NCBI GenBank assembly: GCA_015501595.1
Contig: JADNRX010000174.1
Location: 1-64,000, forward strand
Direction: 5' to 3'
DNA: 64,000 bases
From: Hymenopellis radicata
Taxonomy: Eukaryota > Basidiomycota > Agaricomycetes > Agaricales > Physalacriaceae
Positions 1 to 11,410 of this stretch are shown here, piece after piece; within the stretch, counting starts at the first letter, position 1; each line of letters begins with the position of its first letter. Below the pieces are notes generated by a model. That model was not told the DNA's origin. It saw only the letters and a program-made list of their open reading frames with translations, and did not search any database. A program made the translations under genes and the position numbers.

Positions 1-945
1 GCTCGTCTCAGACCCTACCTTCTGGTCGTTTGCCGCTGTCTGGTTCTGCCATGCTGTTGGTGGTTTTGGTCTTACTTACGTTCTTCCAACTGTCATCTAC
101 GAACTCGGTGCGTGTCCTTCACTTATCTAAACACGTCGCTGACTCTGTATAGGATTCACCACAACTGCTCTGAGCAATGTTCTTTCCATGCCGCCTTCGC
201 TTTCGGCGTTCGTCCTACTGAACACGCTTGGGTGGCTCATTCAGCGGCATTACTGGAATCCTTTCCGCGTCGCCATGCGGAGGGGGATCCCAAACCTCCT
301 CCCAATCACCAATTTTCCCGTCACCAGTCCGCTGAAACCAAGCCAAAAGCTAGTTGGTCCGTGCACTCATGGTTCGTTAGCCCATGCCCGATTGATATAC
401 AGACCTCAGGCCTCTGTACATCTTCTTTAAATCTTGTGTTCGACGCTAGAACAATCGGCCCGCACTGCTCGGCGACTCTCAGCGAATATGGGGCTCTTGC
501 AGCGCGTTCACGAGAAGATCAAGCGCTTTGGAGACGACGAGAAACACGAGAATATGGACCCCTAGTCTAATCGTGATCTCATCCCGATTCCCCCAGAGTA
601 TGTTCCATCCTTTCGCGCACGGACATTGTTCATTTGCCTATTAGACGCCGTGACTGGGCCGTCTTTAAGTACTTTGGCTACTGGACTCCCGACCGCTGCA
701 GAATACCATTCTTGGTCGCCCTGCTCTACTGTGCAGGTGCTATGGTCTGCATGAGTACGTCCACCTTTAAATTCTCAGTCCATTAAACTGACTGTTAACT
801 CCCTTACAAGTCATATAATCCGTTTCCGTCGCTAAACATCCTGGACCCGTCTTCTACTTCGGCCAAGTCATCACTCGTGGGAAAGCAAGAGCTGGCGTGT
901 TCTTCCTCGCGTTGGGTTTCGCCAATGCTGTACGTCCCTGCGTGT
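1..945 (+). pseudogene. MFS transporter relic, anion:cation symporter-like
   Basis: Decayed piece of a major facilitator carrier, which would move small organic anions across the plasma membrane. Bases about 20-104 and 162-275 join over a short intron to read a transmembrane stretch with GFGLTYVLPTVIYELG followed by LSNVLSMPPSLSAFVLL, the layout of fungal allantoate-permease-like MFS proteins. Around 640-735 a helix after the motif TPDRCRIPFLVALL resembles the next loop and helix, and 840-935 reads GKARAGVFFLALGFANA, like the second-half G-K-x-R-A motif. The pieces lie in different frames with stops between, the 5' end lies outside the window, and the last helices are missing. The family call is by eye; that it is dead is clear. 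Confidence 0.5.
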
Positions 946-1002
946 CCCTTCAGTGCGGTAGCTGACATTGTGCCGTGATTGGTTAACGATCCAATGGGCT
1001 TG

Positions 1003-1969
1003 TGGCAGAATCTCCTAATCAACCGTTATACGAGTTCTGTGACCTTTTGGAGGTCTGGGAGGTCGACGGGAAGAACACAAGCGTTCCAGAGAGTGGATGG
1101 GGTCTTGATCATGCTCTCGAAGCCTTCAACCCGTGAATGAGGAAGCGACATCCCTATATCTCAGAGTGAGCCGTTCGACTGGTTATGTGCATTGTGAGAG
1201 ACTCGTTTCTCCTCTATTGCGGATATCTGCAGCCACGATGACACTTTACCTCGGTACAGGAATATCGGTGTTGACAATTACGAGCGTTCTGGGAGTTGGA
1301 TCATGTAAGTTTCTTCTTCCAGTCTCTGCGCCACGCTACAATAAGGACAGATGCACTGAATTCGGGTGGTTCCAGGTGGGCGCCGTGTCTCTTCCTGTCT
1401 ATGATCTTCGTTCTAATGCACGCATTTCTCTAGACCGAGGCGCCCGAAGGCCTTCCAACTATCGTCTCTGACTATATCAATCTCGAATTTCTAAGCTACT
1501 TGAACCTATTGTCCATGAGAACGTGGTACTACCAACTTACATGTGTAGCGCTCCATCTGTCAAATGTTCTTCCAGAAACCTTTCACGACAAGCTCATGTC
1601 TGCGCATCCCGCGGTCGACGCCATGAACACCAAATTCGGCGGATGGAACATTCACGTTGATCGAGTCTTCTTCGCTAATGGCCTTAGCGCGCTTCTTCTT
1701 CTCCGACTCGGACGAACGAATTCGCACCAGCTCGTTCTGACTGCTACTTACTCTTAGATGATCTCTGGATAGATACCACTGTCGCGAGTCGCTCGATCGA
1801 CTTCCAACCTACCTCCCTGACACCGGTCTTTCTCGGCAAGTGATCACACACGTCGGACATGGACATTGTGAATGCAGATGTCGACCCGACGATTGCGTAT
1901 ATTCAAGAGCAGGCGGTTGCGTATATGCTAGCCTGGCCCGCGGATTGGACACCTCAAATTGGGGAATGA
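1003..1969 (+). pseudogene. Serine peptidase family S28, C-terminal half, broken
   Basis: C-terminal part of an S28 (prolyl carboxypeptidase-like) secreted serine peptidase. The reading begins QPLYEFCDLLEVW near 1010. It continues through CTEFGWFQ near 1355-1378, an intron, and APEGLPTIVSDY near 1440. KFGGWNIHVDRVFFANGL near 1630-1685 is the hallmark just after the catalytic Asp region. The end near 1850-1969 reads SDMDIVNADVDPTIAYIQEQ and finishes with a stop after ADWTPQIGE. These segments are collinear with the family but lie in several frames, and the stretch 1690-1840 does not read through. The N-terminal half with the nucleophile serine is absent, and the gene abuts the MFS relic directly. 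Family call firm, function lost. Confidence 0.65.
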
Positions 1970-2297
1970 TCTTGTTGGGGCATAATTTTAATGGTAGGCG
2001 AAGTCGTCTGATAGATTGCGGTATTGTAACTACAAACACACTATGAAAATATGTTCGTTGTGAACCTTATCCTCACAAGTCCCTCTCTACCGTATGCCGG
2101 CCTATGGGATGATCTCCCACTCCACCCTTCCCTCTCTCCATCTAACAGAGTTCGTTCTGGGGCCGGCCCTCCTTTGTATCTTATTCTTCGGAAAGTCGCC
2201 GCTGCTATCAGCCAACACGTTCCCGACGCGTCTATAACGTGACGAGTGCACTGATGTGGAGGCATGACAAAAAGCATCTCGTCAGTTAGCATCCGCT

Positions 2298-3323
2298 AAC
2301 TGAAATCTGTACCGATTTCAGTTACCTCCAACCAATTTCAGTTAGGTCTGGCCCGCCCTCACCACTGACTGGAATCGGGATCCCGCCCTCACCTCGAAAG
2401 CCTGGCGTCTTATCCACAAGACGTGGGTTTATCCGTCCACCACCACCTCCTCCTCCTCGGTACGCGGATGGGCTGATGGCAAGACCGCATATGCTGTAAT
2501 ATTTCCACGCTCCCATTCCACGGATCTCCTGTGTCGTTACCTATCGCACACTCCAATGACATGTAGGAGGCCTTCCATTTCAGAAACTTTGAATAGAATA
2601 TAATCTTGTTGGCTTATATGCGACGTCTCCAAGATATATGTATTCTGCTACGGAAATGACACTTGTACTTCTAAGCTAGTGGTGGTGGCCTCGGTGAAAG
2701 GACCTTCGGTTCGTGATCTGATTGAACCCTACCTCTGAAGCAGCGCTTGGTCTGATTTCCCAACAGCTTTGGCCCTTCGGAAGAGACTTGGTTAGTTCGA
2801 GCCGATTGCTGAACACCTAGCACATCCTGCTGTTGCACGGCCGTGGGTGCCGGAATAGACGAGGTTGATGCGGTAGGTTGAGGTTCCAATACGGCACTGC
2901 CCAATGAGTCGCAGAGGTAAAAGGATATGGGAGAGCTTACCCCGCAGGTCATGAGGTTCTCATCCTCCTTCGAAAGTCATCGAGGTAAGCATTATGTTTG
3001 GTAGAGGCTGAGGTATAATTCTCGAAAGCTGAGAAGGGCTGCTGGCTTCGGCTTCGCGTCGTCGTCCATGGTGGACTCGGAGGCAAGGCGAGATGGTAGA
3101 AGCGAAAGAAAACCCCTAGCACAGAGGGCGGCGTCATCATCCAGTGGCTGGCGTGGTCGGGGCGTCGAGAGCGGCAGTGAACAGTGGAGGAGGCTCGTGG
3201 TGGTTGCAGGTTAAGGGCTATTTGATCCCGACATCCCGAAATGGAAGGGCGGCAGTGGCGAGTAAAATTCCAGTTAGTGGGATGTGCTGCAGCCAATATC
3301 AGTTATATATATATAACTGACGA
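2298..3323. repeat. Palindrome-flanked 1 kb segment, possible small transposon
   Basis: The segment starts with a perfect hairpin (AACTGAAATC, 6-base loop, GATTTCAGTT at about 2298-2323) and ends with another (CAGTTATATATATATAACTG near 3303). Both ends carry the TCAGTTA word, and a further copy, ATTTCAGTTAGG, lies near 2334. The interior has no convincing gene; it holds a CCA/CCT-rich microsatellite near 2438-2460 and low-complexity minus-strand reading frames. A non-autonomous element is inference. I did not find a target-site duplication. Confidence 0.35.
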
Positions 3324-3447
3324 GATCATAGTTGTATATACTCACTGATGTGACAGGTCAGTTTTCTTTCTTCCCGCCATCATCGAAGGCAGTGGATGAG
3401 GCGGTACTGTCGGCTCTGGACGAGAAGCTTTTTGGTCTGGAGGCTCG

Positions 3448-4032
3448 TCAACAACGGCTCAAGGACGAGATGGCAACCGTAACGGACGCGTCTGCGCTCA
3501 TCTCTCGCGATTCACACATCCCTGCTCTCGCCTTCTCCCCTTCGCTTTCTCCCAGATCGCGTGAATATCGTTGAACGGCTAGCATTGTCTGCGCGCGCCC
3601 GTTGGCAACCAAGAGTTCCGGGTGTACGAAGTACCTGTAGTGTTTGCCGACGAAGCGCACACGAGGACACGCCAAGGAACAAGGTGTGCCGGGATTGAAC
3701 AGTTCGAGGCCTATCCGGGGCGAGGTGTAGATGGTTGAGAGGCGCTTTTCCTTTGACGGCGCAAGATACTTGTAGGTTCTCCCAGCATCGAAGGAATCTG
3801 GGACATTCAAAGCTCCTGTATTTCCATCCCACTTTTCTGTGGCCAGCGACGAAATGGAAGTTGCTCCGCTGAGTGTCAGAATGTGGTCCACGAGAAGAGA
3901 CGGTCCCGAGATAACCTTCCCGGTAGAACGGTAGCTTACAGTTCGCAGCAAAACACCTCCGAGCGACATGGAGGTGCTGGGAGACATGGTAGTACCTTTT
4001 GTATCCTTCGTAGTCTCAAAATAAGACGGCAC
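3448..4032 (-). CDS. Probable DNA-3-methyladenine glycosylase (AAG/MPG family)
   Basis: Base-excision repair enzyme family that removes alkylated purines in the nucleus. The minus-strand frame of 194 codons reads GGVLLRTVSYR, then SGPSLLVDHILTLSGA (compare the GPG-K-L...AL-G motif of AAG), then TSPRIGLEL (the GPRIG motif near the C-terminal half). It finishes with PRVRFVGKHYRYFVHPELL and ANGRAQTMLAV, a typical fungal tail. The first in-frame Met is used here. The family's N-terminal part (LARDLLGK-like and the catalytic Glu region) is not visible in this frame, and upstream bases 4033-4250 carry no clear exon, so the gene is probably 5'-truncated or its first exon is undetected. The family call rests on motif order, not on a search. 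Confidence 0.5.
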   Translation of the reverse strand: MPSYFETTKDTKGTTMSPSTSMSLGGVLLRTVSYRSTGKVISGPSLLVDHILTLSGATSISSLATEKWDGNTGALNVPDSFDAGRTYKYLAPSKEKRLSTIYTSPRIGLELFNPGTPCSLACPRVRFVGKHYRYFVHPELLVANGRAQTMLAVQRYSRDLGESEGEKARAGMCESREMSADASVTVAISSLSRC

Positions 4033-4039
4033 GACTGGT

Positions 4040-5030
4040 GGTGCAGTTACGCCAAAGGGCAGATGGATACCACGACAGCATACGAGTCGTCGCCCGCCTT
4101 CGCGCGCCTAGGAGTGCGATGAAAGTACCTAGACATCGTAAACATCACAGACAACAAACGAAAAAAATGAAAATTTCACCAATCGCCAGCAGTCCTCTGT
4201 TCCTCGCTGCCGTGCGTGAATGGGTCACGGTGAAAGTCCGACCATAAGTAGAACTCGACTTCCACGATCTCTAGTTTAGTCTCCTTTCCGGACTCTGCAC
4301 GTACGACGATGTCGTATTCGTGCAAGAGGTGGCGGCAATGACGGCAAACCGACCAACTAGGGCGCCTGTGTCAGATAAAGCGCCGAGGTCAAGTAATGTT
4401 GATAAATCATCGGTGGAATCTGCAGCTGCGGGGATGGCGGTGAAGGGGAACTAGCTCGTAGTCGTTTGGGATTCGGAGCTCCTAAGTAACAGATCATGAT
4501 CCCTATGCGCGTGTATCTCCTTCGAGGACGCCCGGTTCCTGTTAAGCAAATGTTCCTTTGAAGACAACGTAGCAGCATATTCTAGCGTTCAGAGATGGGC
4601 GTCCATCCTGGTCAAAAGATGGAACTGCTTTGTAGATGCTTGTCAGCGTCAAATGCCAACATGATCGTGGCCGTGCAACGCTTTTACATCCTTTCCTTTT
4701 CTTCTGGTTCATTAACATGTCGTTCACCGGCAGGTCAGTATTTGTGTGAGAAATGTAGGTTACTTTGTCCGCTTTGTTTCTCTCATTCGACGCTCAGACG
4801 CGGACATTTTCATGATACAGTACCACTTCACGCGGTTATTCTCCTCATCTTTCCTTTGCTATGATGTCTGTATAGTTTGCGACTGTCAACGTCTTCCACA
4901 GAGGGATGATCATCATGGTTTTATATGGAAATAACGGTATAAATATGTCCGACAGCCTATCACGAAACAAACTAACAATTCTATATCTACATTTGCGATA
5001 CAGCATTCAGCATCAGCATCTTCCCCAACA
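4040..5030. other. No gene recognised
   Basis: Short reading frames on both strands, none with domain-like composition or consistent splice sites. AT content rises towards 4880-5000, which may be the downstream flank of the minus-strand F-box gene that ends at 5034. Confidence 0.4.
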
Positions 5031-5033
5031 ACT

Positions 5034-6182
5034 TCATCGCCTTCCTGATAGCTTCGCCTCTGATAGAGAGGAAACCACCAGACGCTCGAACCCTAGTCCA
5101 ACCATTTCGCCCAATACAGAGTCCAACCGTTCCCATACATGCTGCTCTGACTCCCAGTCATCGGAGAACACATGCACATGGAGTCCGCGCATGACGAGTA
5201 GATCGACGCGCAGCCCCGCCCTCGTCCGCGGCACCACATCCTCCAGCGCCTGGATATATCCATTAAGGTCCTCTTCGCAAGTAAGCCGTAACACGACTTT
5301 CGGCACATCATAAAATGGGACCGCCTGCCTGATTGAAGGAGGCAAGTCAAGGACATGGCGATGAGTATGGTCAATCTCCAAAACGCGTAGCGCACGGAAG
5401 ACGTCGCCGGGATCCAGAGCAGGAGATATGAGGAGCTCTTTAACATTCACTAGAGGGGGGAAGAGGCTGAGAAAGAGACGATCGAAGGGAGGAGGGCAGG
5501 AGGATATGTCCAGCACATGTAAGCTGGTGTTTATGAGCGTTCTATTTCTGGACGAGTCGGAGGGATATGACGTAGGGTTTTCGAAGGTAATGGGCATACG
5601 ACAGTGAGGGATTCCAGCATGGACATGCTTTGAAGGATGAGATAACCCTACGCAAAGCGATGGGATGGAAATCGTCTGTAGGCGGAGATGCCTAACTCGG
5701 TCGAGATATGGATACCACCCGCAGCTAACCCACACGTAGATGATCATCAACAGGCGGGTCAGATGGCGACCGCCGCCGAAGGTAATACTCTCCACCCTCG
5801 CGATGCAGGCCATGGCTTCCACGAATGGACCTCTTGTCTTCACAGTAAGGTCCTTGACAACCAGCTCCGTAACCCACGGCTTTCTGGGGCTCTTTCGGAA
5901 TATTGAGAGGAATGCCAGGTAATTGGGCGGCTCGGGGGAAAGCCAGAATAGCTTGAAATCCGCCTCTGGGTCCTCCTGGTATGCGTCGGGTTGAACCACG
6001 GACGACGGCTCCATGTGAAGGTATATGCGATGGAAAATGTGTTTCCGGGCGCGCAAGAGCCATGCCCTGGAGACGAGCGTACAAGCTTGTAAGGCAGCGC
6101 TCGATACCGCCGTTTGGGGAAGGAGGCAAGGCTCGTGCAGCCAATAAGCGGTTTTGTTGAGAGTCGGGGGTGCGGCATACAT
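5034..6182 (-). CDS. F-box-like protein
   Basis: Single open frame of 382 codons. Residues about 29-56 read ALQACTLVSRAWLLRARKHIF, the second half of a fungal F-box, which binds Skp1 in SCF ubiquitin ligases. Several leucine-rich stretches follow (VTELVVKDL near 105, VRHLRLQTISI near 165, LHVLDISSCPPPFDRL near 220, ALRVLEIDHTH near 265, VVLRLTC near 295), as in the large agaricomycete family of F-box proteins with degenerate leucine-rich repeats. The canonical LPxELxxxIL start of the F-box is missing from the N-terminus, so either the true start lies in a lost exon or the protein is slightly degenerate. It is intronless and followed by an AT-rich flank. The substrate is unknown. Confidence 0.6.
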   Translation of the reverse strand: MYAAPPTLNKTAYWLHEPCLLPQTAVSSAALQACTLVSRAWLLRARKHIFHRIYLHMEPSSVVQPDAYQEDPEADFKLFWLSPEPPNYLAFLSIFRKSPRKPWVTELVVKDLTVKTRGPFVEAMACIARVESITFGGGRHLTRLLMIIYVWVSCGWYPYLDRVRHLRLQTISIPSLCVGLSHPSKHVHAGIPHCRMPITFENPTSYPSDSSRNRTLINTSLHVLDISSCPPPFDRLFLSLFPPLVNVKELLISPALDPGDVFRALRVLEIDHTHRHVLDLPPSIRQAVPFYDVPKVVLRLTCEEDLNGYIQALEDVVPRTRAGLRVDLLVMRGLHVHVFSDDWESEQHVWERLDSVLGEMVGLGFERLVVSSLSEAKLSGRR

Positions 6183-6242
6183 ATCGGGGATGGGGACATG
6201 ATTGTACCGTGTCAGCCCAAGCGCAGAACGAAAAACAAACGT

Positions 6243-7265
6243 CTAAAACCCTCGCGCAAATAACGAACAATATCCCTCGCATGCACCTTGATAACTCGCT
6301 ACACCGCATCCTGTCTGGAATTCTCCGCCTCTTCGAAGAAGACTCCTGCTGCGGCTCGACGAGCATGCGCACGAGATCAAGATCCTTCTCGTGTATAGCG
6401 ACAATAACGGCAATAGCGTCCTTGGCCGCAAGGTTCGCGCCCATTTTGGAGAGGTAGCGCACGAGCGGAATGAAGGAAGCGTGCGCCATCGTTAGTGCGA
6501 ATCCTTTGTGGGCGTCGACGTTGAGAGGGGGTATGGCTGGCATGGTGGTCTTGATTAGCCGAAGGAATTGGTAAGGGCTCATCAGCGTCTGTGTAAGCTC
6601 GTTTGCGAGTGTCTAGACGTCGGAATAGGTGCCTGGGGAGCTCGGTGGTTTTTTGCAGATTCGTGGTAGCCGCACATACGATGTCGACTGGGGTGTGCAA
6701 AGGCAGTATGGGAGAACTTTGGAATATAAATTGGGCGGCCAGTCGATGGGGTCTGTGACGATTCTCCGGGTTATGTATTGCGCGCGGAATGAATGTGGAC
6801 TGGAGTCGAAGACGTTTTTGAGATGGCGGGAGTGTTCGGATAAGGCTCGTTGGATTTGCGTTGGATGTGGCATAAGATCTATCAAGGCGGTCAGCTAAAG
6901 CCTTGAAAGGAAATGAAAACGCACTTCTACGAGCAAATGCTGCAATCCCAAGGACATTTAGACGTCTCTGTCCTGTGTCAGATCCAACTTTGCAAGCTGC
7001 CGGCGCGGTTGACGTTGGATTCCCATAACAAAATCCCTGTGACGATGCGTCAATCTGCTGTAAAAGCGTGCGCACTCATTTTCCGTCCTAGCCATTAACC
7101 GACTTCCTATCAACTGCGAAAGGACCAGGTTGGCAACAGGTTGCACGAGATTCAACGAGTGACTTACAGGGCCGAGTAGGGAGGACCTTGCAGAATGGAT
7201 GTCGGGCAATAATCTAGAGTGCACCAAGCTTGCCAGTGCATCATGACGGTGGCATGGAAAGAGGT
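6243..7265 (-). pseudogene. Ankyrin-repeat gene relic, copy A
   Basis: On the minus strand 6898-6613 reads RHLKNVFDSSPHSFRAQY and TDPIDWPPNLYSKVL. After a phase change, 6582-6340 reads an ankyrin-like unit: ALTMAHASFIPLVRYLSKMG, ANLAAKDAIAVIVAI, DLDLVRMLVEPQQ. This matches a family of short ankyrin proteins common in agaricomycetes. A stop in frame after SPGTYSDV (near 6613) separates the two parts. A second copy of the whole region lies at 53780-54825 with a stop at the homologous place, so the shared stop either predates the duplication or marks an undetected intron. No binding partner can be inferred. Confidence 0.5.
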
Positions 7266-7680
7266 GTGTGTCCTCGCTGATTGCACGGTCTCATCGGCCC
7301 GAGATCCCGGTCTGGTGCGAATGCTTGAGGACACTGTACCGTCGGGACGTGTCGTGTGGCTGACTGGGCGTGCTGCTTGGAGCACGTCGTCGCTCTGCTC
7401 AAGCTTGGATGTGTGGGAGGAAAGGTATACTACGCGGGACAGACGGCTTACTATCAAGTAGTATCTCAGTGAATTGTTAGAAATACATTGTAGTAGTACA
7501 CTAAGCCGAAACATACTGCTATGTAGACTATTCGAACGAACCGGCAAATACAATGTAGTCTACGTACGTAGCAGACAGGGTATCGATACCTCATGTATAC
7601 ACCTTTTGCAGCTCGGTGTGGGGCTTGCCCCGGCTTGGATCTAGTTAGCATATCATTAACTTTAACAAGCGCGGTGAAAG
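7266..7680. other. Intergenic; short inverted motifs
   Basis: No gene seen. Between 7441 and 7585 the words ATACATTGTAGTAG and ATACAATGTAGTC and the palindrome CTACGTACGTAG recur. A similar ACATTGTAGTATACGAAGG word occurs near 30208, so this may be a diverged terminal piece of a repeat. Confidence 0.3.
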
Positions 7681-8658
7681 ACTTACCGAGGAACGCGAAA
7701 CATCGTTGTTGAGTGCCTGATCATCAAGACGATGTCCAGTCAGTCGGACGTCGACACTCTCCGAACTACAAGTCTAAATCAATTTAGCGAGAACCGACTC
7801 AAGATTGAAAGACTCACCGTGGCGTGCCCAGAGCGCGGCTGATCTACGCATCGTTTGAGATTGTTTACGATGGTATCCTCATTCCCTACACCCCATCCTT
7901 CGCTTTAGAGTCAAGGATCATCCCGACCTCCGCCCACGACTCGCGCCACGTCAGGCGAGCCCAACACACCTCGTAGTAGGACCGTAATGACGGCGCATCC
8001 TCCACGGTACGCCCACATTCCTCCGACTTCAGCCTCCGCTCGCATATAAAGCACAGCATTAGTTTAGATTGGTCAAATTGCAATCCCACCTCCCACAAAG
8101 TGGCTGTCACCAAGGCCTACAAATGTTCTTGAAGTCGTCACCCCTCGCCTCTTTGTCGGGGGTGCACAGTACCGACGTCGTGCGATACATCGTGGGCGGA
8201 CCGACGTCGGGCGAGCCGCAAGTCCAGACAGAAATGATATTGGGGACGAGGCGCATATCGTTGGCGTCGACTCCTCAACGAATCCCAAGGTGTCTTAGAA
8301 TGTCAGTAGTACAAGGTCATCCACGTCGACTTTGGGAAACTTACCGGAGACCATAACGATGAAAGAGACGCCGACTATACCCCGGTATCGGGGGTCCATG
8401 GCATTAAGATAATCTGACCTATATCATCGAGTTGGTTAAATAAAAGAACCAACACAGCAAAGTCTGCTTACGGTGTCCGTAGTCGTCCGACATGGTACGC
8501 GGACACCATTGGAACTGAAAATCCTTTCGACGACGAGTTAGACTGAATGGGATAGAACTCCCCGCCTGCCAACAGAACAAAACTTCAACTGACGAAACCG
8601 CCGCCGATCTCGACTCACACACCCACGATCGTTCACGACTCGTCGCTAAGGGCGTCAT
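7680..8658 (-). CDS. Uncharacterised multi-exon gene, probably degraded
   Basis: Exon-like pieces joined by plausible minus-strand splice sites: 8658-8471 (RRRKDFQFQWCPRTMSDDYGH), intron ending ATATAG, 8418-8346 (SDYLNAMDPRYRGIVGVSFI), intron GTAAGT...CTAAG, 8290-8110 (ANDMRLVPNIISVWTCGSPD and GPPTMYRTTSVLCTPDKEAR), then 8060-7890 (CGRTVEDAPSLRSYYEVCWA and LTWRESWAEVGMILDSKAKD). The amino-acid composition is protein-like, but the frames do not join without breaks (stops near 8280 and 8125). I do not recognise the family. The helix in SFIVMV and the Cys/Trp content do not decide a function. Confidence 0.35.
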
Positions 8659-8659
8659 G

Positions 8660-9930
8660 GCTGGGCGAATGAAAGTTCAAGCGTGGCGTCTATTATCGGA
8701 ATAACACCATAATCCCAGCAGTGAGAAGCTTGCAGGGCAAGCGCAGCGGCGGCAGCGCCCTGCTCACTGCGTGTAACGCAATATAATGACGCTGGCGCTG
8801 GGCAAATGAATTAGCACGCGAATATCCTGAGAGAGAACAAGGTCACGTACTTGACAAGTTTGTCACCAACGCGTCCCGATTGGTCCATAACCTCGAGCCT
8901 ACAAGATTCAGATCTAAATCAACGGGCTAAAGCCCAGCATGGATTGAATCCTGATGATAATAGAGCTGAGGAAGTAACGGAGAGAAGTGAGAATTCAACG
9001 TGAAGTCAAAGTCCTAGATTCACACCTTTTGCCCAGAAAAAAAGCCGGGCCGTCGAGGCCACCACACGCTGCAGTCGTCGCAAAACGGCGTGCTCCTCAG
9101 ATGCGGCGTTGCCCCTCAAGCTGGCCAAGCGTGCGAGGGCCGCCTCCGCCTTGCGTTATGTAGTGGAAGTCATAGGCTCAGGCTGAAAAATAACGCGATA
9201 TCAGGGCAATACGTACGATGTCGGAAGTGCGGTCGGTCGTGGAGCAGGCTGGCGCAGCATTCTTCTATGGGCACGGGATGAGCTCAGTCCCTGGCGGGGT
9301 GGTGAATCTGCTGAAGTCTGAACTCGTAAACCGCCGCGGTTATGCCACCAGCTAATGTCAGCCAGTTGAATTGAAATATGTCAAGTTTCCCAATTATGCG
9401 AGGCTAGTCCGTGATGATCCGAATACCAACCAGCGTTAATGTGCTGGCGGCATAGACTGGACTTCCGTTGACACCGTGTATCGCGCAACGCTGGTTAGAA
9501 CGCCGCCTGTCATAAAAGGCCACCATGAATCACCGTTAACGTGTCGGAAAATGGTCGATCACTCCAGCTGTCCATGACTTCAAGGTTCCTCAGATGGCGC
9601 ATGCTCGTTCATCGTAAATCATGTCCTCAAGAGCGTCGGAAAACGTCTTGTAATAATGAGTGTACTAAGCGCGAGTAGGTCGACCGTAGCCTCACCGGAG
9701 AAAAATGGGAGATGATGAATAAGACACGAGACTCGGCGGGCAATCTGTCGAAGACAATCGAGGTGGATGTTGAGCGGAGCCAAGAAGAAATCAGATTATT
9801 GATCGACAATCACGCCCAAAAAGGATCGATCACGTGTCCTCTTTCTTGATCATGACTCGTCATCACCTGCTATCCTCGCACCAATATTTCAGGTGGTCTT
9901 TTCCAATGACAATTCTAAAATTCGATTGTT
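8660..9930. other. No clear gene; one helical exon-like stretch
   Basis: Mostly non-coding in appearance. On the minus strand 9190-9035 reads RKAEAALARLASLRGNAASE followed by HAVLRRLQRVVASTARLFF, an amphipathic helix-like piece. On the same strand 9809-9627 encodes 60 residues including TSIVFDRLPAESRVLFIISH. They may be exons of one lost minus-strand gene. No family recognised. Confidence 0.25.
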
Positions 9931-11410
9931 CTTTTTTTGGGAGAATGCAGGTCTTTCCGGGGGCCTGAGGTCGCCTCCATTACGAATCAGGACGCGAATG
10001 GCGAACTTGCCACGTCGAGTTACAGCCTTCCGACCGGCGACCACCTAGATGTGTGTGATATCACCGGCGTTCGTCCAGATGCCTCAGCAATACGTGGGAC
10101 CGTGACGTGATGAACCTCCCTTTCGGAGCAGGTTTCTGTGCGTCAAATGCCGAGCATCGTGGGCATCCGGGCTTCTCTGTATCGTCAGTTTGATCCTAGA
10201 CCTGCGCTGAACTAGCTGTTTACACCTCCTTCATGCGCGGGAAAAAGTACGATATCGGGTTAACATTCTAGGTTTGCCGCATAATTGGACGTACATACAC
10301 GGACCACCACTGGAGGCAATGACCCGTCGCCACCACTACTTTCTGAACGCAGCCTGGAGTCGCTCGTTAGGGTCAGGCGGACGTTTCTGATGAGGCTTCT
10401 TTTCTCCGCACACTCTACTTCACTGTGTAATCGCATGCGAATGCTTCTGGCGTGTGAGTCTGCTCGTTCCTCTCACAGGTACCGAAGAAAGCCAGTTAAG
10501 CCCATTCAAACGTCAAACGGTTATGCATCTTCTCTTCTCTGGAATTTCTTCTAGATCAGCCAATACGGGAGACTAAGGACACATGCACGATAATTGCGCG
10601 ATCGGTTGGTTCGTTGGAGATGGAGCAGGAGGGTGCGTTTTTTTGTCTGTTACTTCGACCTGCTGACATCCCATGTAGACTATACGTGGACACCTGCTTT
10701 TCCCATCTTTACTGTCGCCAGATAGGAATACCCACTATTTGCTCATCAAGCAAGCGACAGGCCTTGGAGATATCGCGACTTTTCGTGCGTGCTGGACCGT
10801 GATTGAAGATCCGGCCTCAGCCACTTCGTGGCGCTCTCATCCGAGTTGTCAACGACGGAAACAAGTTCCCCAAAGTCACTGAGGCACTCGCTGTCACTCA
10901 TGACGATACTCGGGGTGAAGACGAGGACATTGTCTTCGCAACGACAATACGCTCATCCTTGCTGGTAAGTCACATCTGCATGTTTCTTCGAATATCTTGT
11001 TCATTCGAATTCCTTCAGGATTGGCTCAGCCACATAAATACGAACTCGACCTCACGCTGGACAGCCCCGAAATCATACGCATGCGTCAACGCTGCAACAA
11101 CTTTGTACCTGGCCTTGAGCACGCTGAGTAGACCCCGACGCACCCTTGGTGCAAGGTCTCCGCCCATTCCGGGGCTCCAATATCCGCGTTGAGCGCGAGT
11201 TACGCCCACGATCAGACGGGTCAATGAGCCGTATCGTCCATTCCTAGGTGGAGCCGGATTCTCCCAAGATTCTCCCTCTCCTTTGGGTCTGCTAGCGACG
11301 TGTTGGAGTTGATACAAGAGCTGGAAGTTGGTCTTCCCGCGACGAAGATGTCGTGCAGCACGCGACATCAGCGTACAGAGGCTCAAGCTTGAATTCATTT
11401 TCGCATAGGC
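9930..11410 (+). other. Degenerate coding tract, family unknown
   Basis: Several plus-strand pieces look translated but are broken: 9965-10108 (ANGELATSSYSLPTGDHLDV, then CDITGVRPDASAIRGTV), 10674-10795 (DYTWTPAFPIFTVAR, then EYPLFAHQASDRPWRYRDF), and 11018-11125 (QPHKYELDLTLDSPEIIRMR). Stops separate them and no splice chain restores a frame. They could be relics of one gene upstream of the chitin-synthase fragment. I cannot name it. Confidence 0.25.

Noticed and set aside
112..570. 152-residue plus-strand frame near the left edge
   Set aside because: It runs across an intron and the MFS relic in a different frame and lacks domain character.
5725..6582. 285-residue minus-strand frame as one protein
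   Set aside because: Only the first 80 residues are ankyrin-like; the rest is an out-of-frame shadow of the F-box gene at 5034-6182.
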